From Neomelitea salexigens DSM 19753 (GTDB taxonomy: Bacteria > Pseudomonadota > Gammaproteobacteria > Pseudomonadales > Spongiibacteraceae), in contig NZ_AULP01000009.1 in NCBI RefSeq assembly GCF_000422345.1, forward strand, positions 1 to 64,000: DNA of 64,000 nt. The letters are read 5' to 3'. Positions within the stretch are counted from its first letter, which is position 1; each line of letters starts with the position of its first letter. The position numbers were made by a program, and so were the translations under genes. Below, one piece after another: positions 26,502 to 34,641 of the stretch. The notes under the pieces were generated by a model that ran no database searches, was not told where the DNA came from, and saw nothing but the letters and a program-made list of their open reading frames with translations.

Positions 26502-26614
26502 ACACAATTTCCTCACTGCAGTAACTATTCAGTATTTTCTATGCTCGCCGTAAGGTCAACGACTTCGCTTTTTAAGCCATCGCGCGACGGAATGGCAGGA
26601 TGACTTTCAATTTG

Positions 26615-26631
26615 ATTTGCAATATGCAAAT
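26615..26631. promoter_or_regulatory. LuxO-type operator/UAS no. 6
   Basis: Perfect palindrome ATTTGCA-ATA-TGCAAAT with 7-bp arms; core match 13 of 13. Its centre is 101 bp upstream of the rightward sigma54 promoter at 26724. I found no sigma54 element for the divergent kinase gene. Confidence 0.8.
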
Positions 26632-26723
26632 ACTGGTCTACTCTTTGGCTATGGCAGGTAGCTAACACGGTCGTATATTCCTAATAGACTGAATTATATA
26701 GCTTTATTTTTGTCCGCTCGTTT

Positions 26724-26739
26724 TGGTTTGTATTTTGCT
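26724..26739 (+). promoter_or_regulatory. Sigma54 promoter of the REC-Hpt/luxO operon
   Basis: TGGTTTGTATTTTGCT keeps the GG and GC dinucleotides and a full TTGCT (9 of 12). It is the weakest of the six -24 boxes. It implies positive autoregulation of the activator. Confidence 0.68.
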
Positions 26740-26797
26740 AACTAACTTGTCGTCCTATTAACTCAATGCTGATGTTATCTTTTCTATGGGGAGTGGT

Positions 26798-27541
26798 ATG
26801 ACGGTTCAAGAATCTTCAAAACGAGATACGGTTTTGCTTGCCGACGATAGCCTTCCCGGCTTGTTGACCGTGAAAGCCATGTTGACGAAATTGGGTTACC
26901 AAGTGAGTACGGTAGCAAATGGCGGGGAGGCGCTGCAGCTCGCAAGCCAACAGGCGTTTGACATTATTTTACTTGATGAACACATGCCAGTCCTACGAGG
27001 CTCCGAAGTGGTACGCCAAATTCGGCAAACCCGCGGCCCAAATGCTTCCACGCGGGTGGTTGCACTGAGTGGTGAAGCATCCGCTAGCGCATTGAGTAAC
27101 ATGCGCGAATCTGGGTTTGATGACTGTATTGAAAAGCCAGTTATAGCCTCTCAGTTAGAAAACCTTATGCGAGGTGATACCGGCGAGCCTGCGTCACCCA
27201 CGTATTCGTCAGCGCTTGAACAGCTCTACGTGGACTTGGGAGAGGAGTCTGCCTCTCGATTACTCGGGCTATTTGTCCAAGAGCTGGCTCAGTTACGGGA
27301 TCGATTACTCACGGCGCGTGACCGCGGAGATGAAACAGAAATACTGGCTGTAGCGCATATTCTCAAGAACTCGGCTGCGATGTACGGAGCAGCTTCGCTT
27401 GCCGAGCTTGCTCTAAGAATCAACGACGAGGGTGCACGCGGTGATGTGTCGCAAGCTGCGCCGCTAATAGAACTTTGTGATAAGGCGGCAGAAGCTGCAC
27501 GGACTCGGCTGCTGCCGAAAGAGGAAAGTGATCATGAGTGA
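26798..27541 (+). CDS. Receiver-Hpt phosphotransfer protein (LuxU-like role)
   Basis: A 247-residue soluble protein with an N-terminal receiver (VLLADDSLPG, Asp 60 in ILLDEHMPVLRG, Lys in IEKPV) and a C-terminal Hpt domain (AVAHILKNSAAMYGA, His 187). It could take phosphate from a kinase on its receiver or Hpt and pass it on. In vibrios the separate Hpt protein LuxU serves LuxO; here an Hpt domain sits next to luxO but carries an extra receiver. ATG 26798 has GGGGAG 4 bases upstream; ATG 26786 is in frame but has no site. The 3' end overlaps luxO by 8 bases. Confidence 0.87.
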   Translation: MTVQESSKRDTVLLADDSLPGLLTVKAMLTKLGYQVSTVANGGEALQLASQQAFDIILLDEHMPVLRGSEVVRQIRQTRGPNASTRVVALSGEASASALSNMRESGFDDCIEKPVIASQLENLMRGDTGEPASPTYSSALEQLYVDLGEESASRLLGLFVQELAQLRDRLLTARDRGDETEILAVAHILKNSAAMYGAASLAELALRINDEGARGDVSQAAPLIELCDKAAEAARTRLLPKEESDHE

Positions 27542-28997
27542 GACGCAAGAGCTGGTCTATGTGGTTGAGGACAGTTTGTCCAGTGGTGCTTTGTACTGCG
27601 GTTATTTGGAAAATGCCGGTTACCGCACGCGCCACTTCGTCGATGGCCATAGCGCGATGCTGGGGGTGAAAGAAGAGCGACCAGATATCATGGTGCAGGA
27701 TGTGAGTCTGCCCGATGTCAGTGGTTTGGAGGTAATGCGCTTTGCTAAAGAGCGCGCGCCCAACTTACCCGTGATCGTGGTGACCGCTAACAGCTCAATT
27801 GATGTCGCCGTCGATGCAATGCGCCTAGGTGGTTTTGACTTCATTGAGAAGCCGTTCTCTAAAGACCGATTGATTACCTCGCTACATGCTGCCAGTGAGC
27901 AGCTGGCCGCTGACCGTACGCAAGACAATGACTCTACCCAGCCTGTAGCGCAGGCCGACGAGCGAACGTCGCCCAAGACAGCTGGGCAGCCTGTGGAGTC
28001 TCACTTTGTCGGTGAATCTGCGGCAATGAAAACGGTATTCCGTTTGCTTAACAGCGCTGCGCGTAGCAAAGCCAGTGTTTTTGTTACGGGGGAGAGCGGC
28101 ACGGGTAAAGAGGTCTGTGCACAGTCTTTACACGATGCAAGCGCCAGGGCTAATGGCCCGTTTGTGGCAATAAACTGTGCGGCTATTCCGGCAGAGCTGT
28201 TTGAGTCAGAAATTTTTGGCCATGAAAAAGGCGCCTTTAGCGGGGCTGTAAGTCAGCGCTTGGGGGCAGCAGAACAGGCGAATGGTGGCACGCTCTTTCT
28301 CGATGAAATCTGCGAGATGGATCTGAGTTTACAGGCAAAATTATTGCGTTTTTTGCAGACGGGCACTTTTACCCGGGTCGGCGGCAATAAACTTCTTAGC
28401 AGCGATATTCGCATTGTGTGCGCAACGAATCGGGACCCGGCCAAAGAAGTGGGGGAAGGTCGCTTTCGCGAAGACTTGTTTTATCGCCTGAACGTGATTC
28501 CGGTGCAATTACCGCCACTGCGCAATCGCGGCAGCGATGTATTGCTGCTTGCCAAACATTTTTTACAGGAAAAGAGCCGGCAAAACGGCAAAAGCTTTTC
28601 CGGCTTTACTGCCGACGCGGAAGCACTTATTAATCAGTATGACTGGCCCGGAAATATTCGCGAGCTGCAAAACGTTATTGAGAATATTGTGGTTATCAAT
28701 GATGCCGAGGAGATTGATCGAGGCATGTTGGCGGCGTTGACCACCGATGGGCAGCCTCCGATCGGCCGCCCAGCCAGTCCGCTCAGTAAAACACGTAGCG
28801 CGGGGGAGCAGAAAAACCCTGTGACCAGCCTTAACGGCGCAGAGGGCATACGCCCCTTATGGCTGGTAGAAAAAGAGGCGATCGAGTCCGCGATAGAGCA
28901 GTGCGAAGGAAATATCCCCTTGGCGGCCGCGTGCTTGGGCGTTAGTGCCTCAACGATATACCGAAAAATAAAGGGCTGGGAAGTGGGCGAGGTGTGA
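27534..28997 (+). CDS. luxO: LuxO-like sigma54-dependent response regulator
   Basis: A 487-residue activator: receiver (VYVVEDSLSSGALYCGYL, Asp 56 in MVQDVSLPDVSG, Thr 84, Lys 106), AAA+ domain (Walker A GESGTGKE 186-193, sigma54-contact loop GAFSGA 233-238, GGTLFLDEICEMD, FREDLFYRLNVIP, WPGNIRELQNV) and a Fis-type HTH at the C-terminus. The receiver start and the segment from RLGAAEQANGGTLFLDE to ATNRDP closely resemble Vibrio LuxO as I remember it. The loop has Ser where GAFTGA is standard. LuxO binds TTGCA-WWW-TGCAA, the palindrome found six times nearby. ATG 27534 lies within the end of the REC-Hpt gene. Confidence 0.9.
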   Translation: MSETQELVYVVEDSLSSGALYCGYLENAGYRTRHFVDGHSAMLGVKEERPDIMVQDVSLPDVSGLEVMRFAKERAPNLPVIVVTANSSIDVAVDAMRLGGFDFIEKPFSKDRLITSLHAASEQLAADRTQDNDSTQPVAQADERTSPKTAGQPVESHFVGESAAMKTVFRLLNSAARSKASVFVTGESGTGKEVCAQSLHDASARANGPFVAINCAAIPAELFESEIFGHEKGAFSGAVSQRLGAAEQANGGTLFLDEICEMDLSLQAKLLRFLQTGTFTRVGGNKLLSSDIRIVCATNRDPAKEVGEGRFREDLFYRLNVIPVQLPPLRNRGSDVLLLAKHFLQEKSRQNGKSFSGFTADAEALINQYDWPGNIRELQNVIENIVVINDAEEIDRGMLAALTTDGQPPIGRPASPLSKTRSAGEQKNPVTSLNGAEGIRPLWLVEKEAIESAIEQCEGNIPLAAACLGVSASTIYRKIKGWEVGEV

Positions 28998-29016
28998 CCG
29001 CCATTGTTGTGGCGGT
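28997..29016. terminator. Hairpin between convergent luxO and thiolase genes
   Basis: ACCGCC, 8-base loop, GGCGGT starts at the luxO stop codon. There is no T-run on either side, so a bidirectional terminator role is only plausible. Confidence 0.4.
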
Positions 29017-29029
29017 GCGGCGATAGTGG

Positions 29030-30271
29030 TTAAGGCGTATCCCGACCGATAATAAGGCTGGCGCAGGTGGTTGCGCTGCCGCCGAGGTTGAAGGTCATGA
29101 TATTTTTGGCGCCCGCTATTTGGTAGCCGCCAGCAGTCTGACGAACCTGTTTGCTGGCGTCCAAAGCCATGCGTACGCCGGTGGCTCCAACGGGGTGCCC
29201 GAGGCCAATTAAACCGCCACTCATGTTAACCGGCAGTTTGCCGCCGGGCGCGATATCGCCATTTTCAATGGCTTTCCAGGCTTCCCCCGGTGAATATAGG
29301 CCGCAGTGGTCGATAATCATATATTCGGTGATGCTAAAGCAATCGTGCACTTCCAGGCCGTCGACGTCATTGATATGCGTCATGCCCGCCCTTTGTAGGG
29401 TTTGGGAGAACAATTGCTGTATATGCGGGAAGATGGCCGGTTGCCCAGCGCTCATGCGCAGTTTTTCGGCGAAGCCGATAGGGGCATTGATGTGACCCCA
29501 GCCCTTGATATAGGGCAGCGATTCCAGGGCGATACCGCGCTGCGTGGCATAGTCCTTTGCGCGCTGTTCGCTGGCCAGAAACACCACGGCCGCCCCGTCG
29601 GTAATTTGTCCGCAGTCCTGGCGACGAATGTTGCCACTGATCCTTGGGTTAGCGGTGTCGTCGTCACTGAAGCTATCGGGGCCAAACTGCCAGTTTCGGC
29701 TTTGGGCATTGGGGTTGAGTTTGGCGTTGTCAAAATTTTGCTGGGCAATGGCGTAGAGGTGCTGTTTATCCAGGCCGTATCTCTGCTGGTATTCATCAAT
29801 CATATTGTCAAAGGCGCAGGGCCACACATAGGGTGTGTCTTGCCATTCCTGACTCGCCCAGGCCGCTGGTCGCAGATTGTTGGCGGCGTCGTCCCCGGGC
29901 ACATTGCGCATGACTTCGATGCCGACTACGCAGGCTACGTCGTAGCGCTCAGCCTGTAGGTCTGCCATTGCCGCGAGCAGCGCCATAGAGCCGGAGGCGC
30001 AGGCCGCCTCGTGGCTGGAGGCGGGCAGGGTTGCCATGGCAGGATCGACATGGCCGAAGAAGCCGCCCAGTTGAGACTGGCCGGTAAACAGCGATGAGAC
30101 AAAGTTGCCTACGTGACCCACCTCTACGTCGGCTGGGTCGAGCGCGCAGGCATCGAGCCCCTGCCGAACCGTATCGATAAAAAGCGATGCGATATCACCG
30201 CCACTGCGGTAGAGGTTGTTGGCAAAATCACTTTGCGTCCCCCCTAAAATGTATACCCGTGGACGGCTCAT
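29030..30271 (-). CDS. Thiolase-family acyltransferase (acetyl-CoA acetyltransferase/SCP-x-like)
   Basis: A 413-residue thiolase fold protein. The nucleophile is Cys 91 in HEAACASGSMALL; the C-terminal GLIGLGHPVGATGVRM gives the catalytic His, and VDGLEVHDCFSITEYMI resembles the HDCF motif of SCP2-type thiolases rather than the NEAFA of FadA/PhbA. A final Cys-containing stretch (GGSATTCAS) replaces the usual CGGG. It probably cleaves a beta-ketoacyl-CoA in side-chain or beta-oxidation-like degradation. It follows the fadD-like gene by 5 bases, so both are co-transcribed. Confidence 0.85.
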   Translation of the reverse strand: MSRPRVYILGGTQSDFANNLYRSGGDIASLFIDTVRQGLDACALDPADVEVGHVGNFVSSLFTGQSQLGGFFGHVDPAMATLPASSHEAACASGSMALLAAMADLQAERYDVACVVGIEVMRNVPGDDAANNLRPAAWASQEWQDTPYVWPCAFDNMIDEYQQRYGLDKQHLYAIAQQNFDNAKLNPNAQSRNWQFGPDSFSDDDTANPRISGNIRRQDCGQITDGAAVVFLASEQRAKDYATQRGIALESLPYIKGWGHINAPIGFAEKLRMSAGQPAIFPHIQQLFSQTLQRAGMTHINDVDGLEVHDCFSITEYMIIDHCGLYSPGEAWKAIENGDIAPGGKLPVNMSGGLIGLGHPVGATGVRMALDASKQVRQTAGGYQIAGAKNIMTFNLGGSATTCASLIIGRDTP

Positions 30272-30276
30272 GAACG

Positions 30277-31980
30277 TTAGACCTCTTCCGTTTCTTTACG
30301 CAGTTCCTTGCGCAGAACTTTACCCACTGGCGTCATGGGCAGCTCGTCGCGGAACTCGATGTACTTAGGGATTTTGTAGGCGGTTAGCTGCTCCCGACAA
30401 TAGCTCAGCAGGGTTTCTTTCGTCAGCGTTGGGTCAGTGGGCACCACAAACAATTTGACGGCCTCGCCGGTTTTTTCGTCTTTCACTCCAATGGCCGCAG
30501 CCAGTTCCACTTGAGGGTGCTCGAGTACAACGTTCTCGATTTCATTGGGGAAGACGTTAAAGCCCGATACCAGCACCATGTCCTTGAGGCGGTCGACGAT
30601 GCGCACAATGCCCTGCTCGTCGATGGTGGCGACATCGCCAGTGTGGAACCAGCCGTCTTCATCGATGACCTCGGCGGTGGCGTCGGGGCGTTGCCAATAG
30701 CCTTGCATGACTTGTGGGCCTTTCACGCACAGCTCTCCCGGTTCGCCCAGAGCTGTTTCCTTGCCGTCGCTGTCGACGGTTTTCAGGGCGGTATTGGGTA
30801 CGGGTAGCCCCACTGATTCAGGGTTAATGAAGGCGCCTGCGCCACTGGCGCTAACCACGGGCGAGCACTCTGTCAGGCCATAGCCTTCCCCAATGTTGCA
30901 GCCGGTGAGTTCGCGCCAACGGCTGGCCGTGTCGGGAACCAGCGCCGTGCCACCTGAGTTCGTGGCCTTCAGCCCGCTGAAGTCGAGCTTGCGGAACTCG
31001 GGGTGTTTGAGCAGCGAAACAAAAAGCGTGTTGAGGCCGATGAAGACGTTGATTTTCCAGGGTTTGAGCGCGCGCACAAAGGTGTTTGCGTCGCGTGGGT
31101 TAGCGATAAGAATATTGTGCTGACCATTATATGCCGCTGACATTAGGTGCATGGAGAACGCATAGATATGGTACAGCGGCAGCGGCGCAACGATGTTCTC
31201 GCTTTTGGTTTTATCAAACAGCGGCTGCCCGTGTTCGTTGTGCTGCTCCAGAATGCCATTTATTTGCATCATATTGGCCACCAAATTTCCGTGGCTGAGC
31301 ATTGCACCTTTTGCTGCGCCGGTCGTACCACCGGTGTATTGCAACATGGCCAAGTCGTCGCGCTTGGGTGAAACGGACTGGCGTGCTGGCGCTTTTTTGC
31401 CTTGTGCTAATACGTCGCGCAGCTGCAGTTGTTGTGGCAGGTGGTAGCTTGGCACCATCTTCTTCACGTGCTTGGCAACAAAGTTGAAAAGCAGGCGTTT
31501 ACCGGTGGGCAACAGGTCACCGAGATTGGTGACAATCACCGTTTCAATGTCGGTGTCGGCGATGACTTCTGCGACGCTGTCACCAAATGTGCTCATGAAG
31601 ATCAGCGCCTTGGCGCCCGAGTCTTTAAATTGATGACGCATTTCCCTGGCGGTATAGAGCGGGTTGGTATTCACCACCACCAAGCCAGCGCGCAGCGCAC
31701 CGTAAATCACCACGGGGTACTGCAACAGGTTGGCCATTTGGATGGCAATGCGGTCGCCGGGTTTAAGGTTGGTGTTGTGCTGAAGATAGCGGCAGAAAGC
31801 GTCGCTAAGTTGATCAATTTCGGCGTAACTCAATGTGTGATTGATGCCCGTAAAAGCAGGGCGCTGGGCGTGTTCGGCAAAGGCCTGCTCAATGATTTCC
31901 AGCACATTATTGTAGGCTTCAGTATCTACGGTATTTGGAATACCTGGCGCGCGGAGGCCGTCCCAGAAAGCTGCGTCCAT
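30277..31980 (-). CDS. fadD: Long-chain fatty-acid-type acyl-CoA ligase (FadD-like)
   Basis: A 567-residue ANL-superfamily enzyme that activates a carboxylic acid to its CoA thioester using ATP. Motifs: A3 loop LQYTGGTTGAAKGAM (about 212-226), A5 IGEGYGLTECSP, A7 GWFHTGDVATID, A8 IVDRLKDMVLVSGFNVFPNEIE and A10 MTPVGKVLRKELR with the catalytic Lys. Length and motifs fit FadD. Its neighbours (SCP-x-like thiolase, carotenoid-type oxygenase) suggest a special hydrophobic substrate, not only ordinary fatty acids. Confidence 0.9.
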   Translation of the reverse strand: MDAAFWDGLRAPGIPNTVDTEAYNNVLEIIEQAFAEHAQRPAFTGINHTLSYAEIDQLSDAFCRYLQHNTNLKPGDRIAIQMANLLQYPVVIYGALRAGLVVVNTNPLYTAREMRHQFKDSGAKALIFMSTFGDSVAEVIADTDIETVIVTNLGDLLPTGKRLLFNFVAKHVKKMVPSYHLPQQLQLRDVLAQGKKAPARQSVSPKRDDLAMLQYTGGTTGAAKGAMLSHGNLVANMMQINGILEQHNEHGQPLFDKTKSENIVAPLPLYHIYAFSMHLMSAAYNGQHNILIANPRDANTFVRALKPWKINVFIGLNTLFVSLLKHPEFRKLDFSGLKATNSGGTALVPDTASRWRELTGCNIGEGYGLTECSPVVSASGAGAFINPESVGLPVPNTALKTVDSDGKETALGEPGELCVKGPQVMQGYWQRPDATAEVIDEDGWFHTGDVATIDEQGIVRIVDRLKDMVLVSGFNVFPNEIENVVLEHPQVELAAAIGVKDEKTGEAVKLFVVPTDPTLTKETLLSYCREQLTAYKIPKYIEFRDELPMTPVGKVLRKELRKETEEV

Positions 31981-32052
31981 ATGTTCCCCACTTTTTATTG
32001 TTGGTTGTTATGGCCGCTTGTCGGCGGCACGAACGTCAAGACTACCAGCGCT

Positions 32053-33525
32053 TCATGAATTTTGGTACGTGCGAATACTCTGGCCGTCGGCCCAAGTCGC
32101 GTGGGTACCGCTGCTAATGCGGTGGGGGAGAATAATTCGGCAAACGGGGCCCGCCTCAATGTCTTTGGCGTCGATCAACACGCACTCAGATCGGTCGGCT
32201 TTCATGTCGGTGATAAAGCTAACCAGGTAGCCATCGTCCTCGTCTCTGGCATTTACCCGTGGCGCGAACGGTGCTTCGCTACCGTAACGTTGTTCGCCAA
32301 AGGGCAGCTCCCAACTGTCGCCGGTTTCCAGGTCGTGTTTGACTATGCCGGAAAATAGAAACATGCCGGGTTCGTTCCATACGGAGTAGAGGTAGCGGGA
32401 TTTGATGCCGGCATAGCGCTGGTTGAAGGTTCCGAATTCCAGGGCGCGCTCGTCCAGATGTTGCTCGTTGACCTCGCCGGTTTTCAGGTTGAAACGCCAG
32501 CGATGCAGCCGTGTTTTTAGCGAGCACAGGTCGATGTTGGCCATCATTTTACCCGCAGCGGGCGGTAGGCCCGGCAGCGGTGCTGGGTCGGGGTCATCCT
32601 GAAAGTAGCCGTCCAAAATAATTTCATCGCCATCTTCGTAGGCGTTCATCCAGTGCAGCACATAGGTGGGCGACGCTTCAAACCAAATGGCGTCTTCGTC
32701 AGTGCCATAGCGCGGCAAAATAGCAAAGCGCGTGGGTAACTCGGGGTGGTACTCCGCGTGATATTTGCCTTGCTCTAGCAGCGCGGGGTTCCAGAACATC
32801 GGCAGGTCGACCAGGATGGAATAGTTCTCTGTGAACGCCATGTCGTGCGGGAGGCGCGGCCCCGGTGTTGGCACCGGTGTGTAGTGCACCAGCTTGTTGT
32901 TGCTGTCTACCACGCCGTAATGTTGGTAGGGCGGATAGGTGGAGTAGTTGAAAAACAGCATTTCGCCACTGCGCTCGTCCACTTTCGGGTGGGCAGAGAT
33001 GCCGTCCAGTGGTGTCCATCGCTCTGCACCGTGCTGTTCCAGGGTGAAAGGGTCGAGGCGGTAGCCGTCGCCGCATTGCCAGAAGGTGGACAGCACTTGA
33101 CCGGCATGAACCACAACATCCGTCGATGAGGCATCTTTTAGATAGCCCTGCGCACCCCAGCCTGGGCGTTTGGATTTCTTCGGATTATTGGCGATGCCCG
33201 CCCAAATGGCCTCGCCAGCCTCTTGTTCAGCCTCAAAGCCTTTGGTGCGAACAAAGCGATTTCTGTACTCAGCTTTCCCGTCTTTAAACACCATCGCGTG
33301 CAGCATGCCGTCGCCGTCAAAGGGGTGATAGTGGCCGATAGCTTCGTGGACGGGGTTCTCGGTATTTCGAATATAGACGCCGTCGATATCGCTGGGAATG
33401 GTGCCAATCACCTCGAGGTCGGTGGCTGTGAGCTCGTCAAAGTTGGGTGTCCAGGCACCGTTGAGGTAGGGGTGTAGGCTCGGTTTGAGCGTGTGTTTGA
33501 CGGTGTTTTTATAGCTTATCGTCAC
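32053..33525 (-). CDS. Carotenoid/stilbene-cleavage-type oxygenase
   Basis: About 490 residues, a seven-bladed propeller iron oxygenase of the carotenoid cleavage/RPE65/lignostilbene dioxygenase family, which splits a C=C bond in apocarotenoids or stilbenoids. The four expected iron-binding His are visible in GISAHPKVDE, RLPHDMAFTE, VLHWMNAYEDGDE and SSGTHATWADGQ. PFDGDGMLHAMVFKDG is also typical. The GTG at 33525 is chosen because AAGGAA sits about 8 bases upstream; the longer frame to 33681 would overlap the divergent regulator's 5' region. The substrate cannot be read from sequence. Confidence 0.86.
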   Translation of the reverse strand: MTISYKNTVKHTLKPSLHPYLNGAWTPNFDELTATDLEVIGTIPSDIDGVYIRNTENPVHEAIGHYHPFDGDGMLHAMVFKDGKAEYRNRFVRTKGFEAEQEAGEAIWAGIANNPKKSKRPGWGAQGYLKDASSTDVVVHAGQVLSTFWQCGDGYRLDPFTLEQHGAERWTPLDGISAHPKVDERSGEMLFFNYSTYPPYQHYGVVDSNNKLVHYTPVPTPGPRLPHDMAFTENYSILVDLPMFWNPALLEQGKYHAEYHPELPTRFAILPRYGTDEDAIWFEASPTYVLHWMNAYEDGDEIILDGYFQDDPDPAPLPGLPPAAGKMMANIDLCSLKTRLHRWRFNLKTGEVNEQHLDERALEFGTFNQRYAGIKSRYLYSVWNEPGMFLFSGIVKHDLETGDSWELPFGEQRYGSEAPFAPRVNARDEDDGYLVSFITDMKADRSECVLIDAKDIEAGPVCRIILPHRISSGTHATWADGQSIRTYQNS

Positions 33526-33666
33526 GGCGGTATTCCTTGTTGGGCGTGCCAAATCAATCGATATAGTGAGTTGCATTATGATACTGAATTTTGTGCTGTC
33601 AATGTTTTCGACTGTTGCGGCGGTGGCTTTGGTCCTATACTGCTGCTTCTCAGGTATAGAGAATCT

Positions 33667-34641
33667 ATGAATATCAACCACTTAGTTGTTAACAGCAGTA
33701 TTGCGCAAGGTTTGGATGTGATCGGCGACCGCTGGTCGTTGTTGATCTTGCGCGATGCTTTTTTGGGGCGCCAACGGTTTGAAGAGTTTCGGCGTCACAC
33801 CGGGGCCAGCCGGGCGACCCTGAGTCGCCGGCTCAATGCCCTTGTCGCAGAGGGCGTGCTGCAAAAGCATGCCTACGGCGAAGGCTCCAGCCGCTTCGAA
33901 TACCGCCTCAGCGAGAAGGGCCGAGCGTTGTTTTCCGCTTCACTATTGGCATGGCAATGGGAGTTGGAGTGGGGCGGGGCCGCCTATCGTGATGCCCTGC
34001 CTTACACATTGCTGCATACGCATTGCGGGCAGCCAATGCACCCGGTTGCCGTATGTGGACACTGCCATGCGCCGATAACCCTGGGCTCAATGGCTTTGCC
34101 CTCCGTGGCGCGAGATACCGAGCAACAAATCGCTGCAATTAAGTCGCTGAGCGGTCAGCGACGTGTGCGGGTTTCTCAGTCTACCGGTGAAGAAGATCTG
34201 GCCATGGCGGGGATTAGTGATCTGATTGGCGACCGCTGGACGCTGCTTATTCTCATTTGTGCGTTTTTCGGCACGCGGCGCTACGACGGATTTTTGAAGC
34301 AGCTGGGTATTGCATCGAACATATTAACGGACCGCCTCAACCTGTTGTCTGCGGTGAATGTGTTTGAGCGCAAAAGCTATCAGACCAATCCGCCGCGCTA
34401 CGAGTACCACCTAAGCAAAAAAGGCTTGTCGTTGTATCCAATCATCATTGCCTTGCGACAGTGGGCGGTGGACTGGCGGCCACAGGGCGAGGTTCTGGCG
34501 CTAACGCACAAACCCTGTGGGCAGGCACTGAAAATTGATGTGCAGTGCGGCAGTTGTGAGATGCTTGCCAAGCAACAGGATGTGCAATTTGCTGCCAGCA
34601 GCCCCGCTGCGCAAGAAACGGAAGGGGAGCTGCCCGCATGA
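33667..34641 (+). CDS. Tandem HxlR-family transcriptional regulator
   Basis: A 324-residue protein with two HxlR-type winged-helix domains in one chain: LDVIGDRWSLLILRDAFLGRQRFEEF at about 16-41 and SDLIGDRWTLLILICAFFGTRRYDGF at about 185-210. Each is followed by a Cys-containing segment (HTHCGQPMHP/VCGHCH and THKPCGQAL/VQCGSCE), suggesting a small metal-binding tail. Ordinary HxlR proteins have one domain and act as dimers, so this may be a covalent pseudo-dimer. ATG 33667 follows AGAG. It is divergent from the oxygenase gene and coupled to the next gene, so it may control both directions. Confidence 0.85.
   Translation: MNINHLVVNSSIAQGLDVIGDRWSLLILRDAFLGRQRFEEFRRHTGASRATLSRRLNALVAEGVLQKHAYGEGSSRFEYRLSEKGRALFSASLLAWQWELEWGGAAYRDALPYTLLHTHCGQPMHPVAVCGHCHAPITLGSMALPSVARDTEQQIAAIKSLSGQRRVRVSQSTGEEDLAMAGISDLIGDRWTLLILICAFFGTRRYDGFLKQLGIASNILTDRLNLLSAVNVFERKSYQTNPPRYEYHLSKKGLSLYPIIIALRQWAVDWRPQGEVLALTHKPCGQALKIDVQCGSCEMLAKQQDVQFAASSPAAQETEGELPA

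Noticed and set aside
26517-26614. Expected leftward sigma54 promoter for the hybrid kinase gene
   Set aside because: No GG-N10-GC element of reasonable quality was found on the minus strand in this gap.
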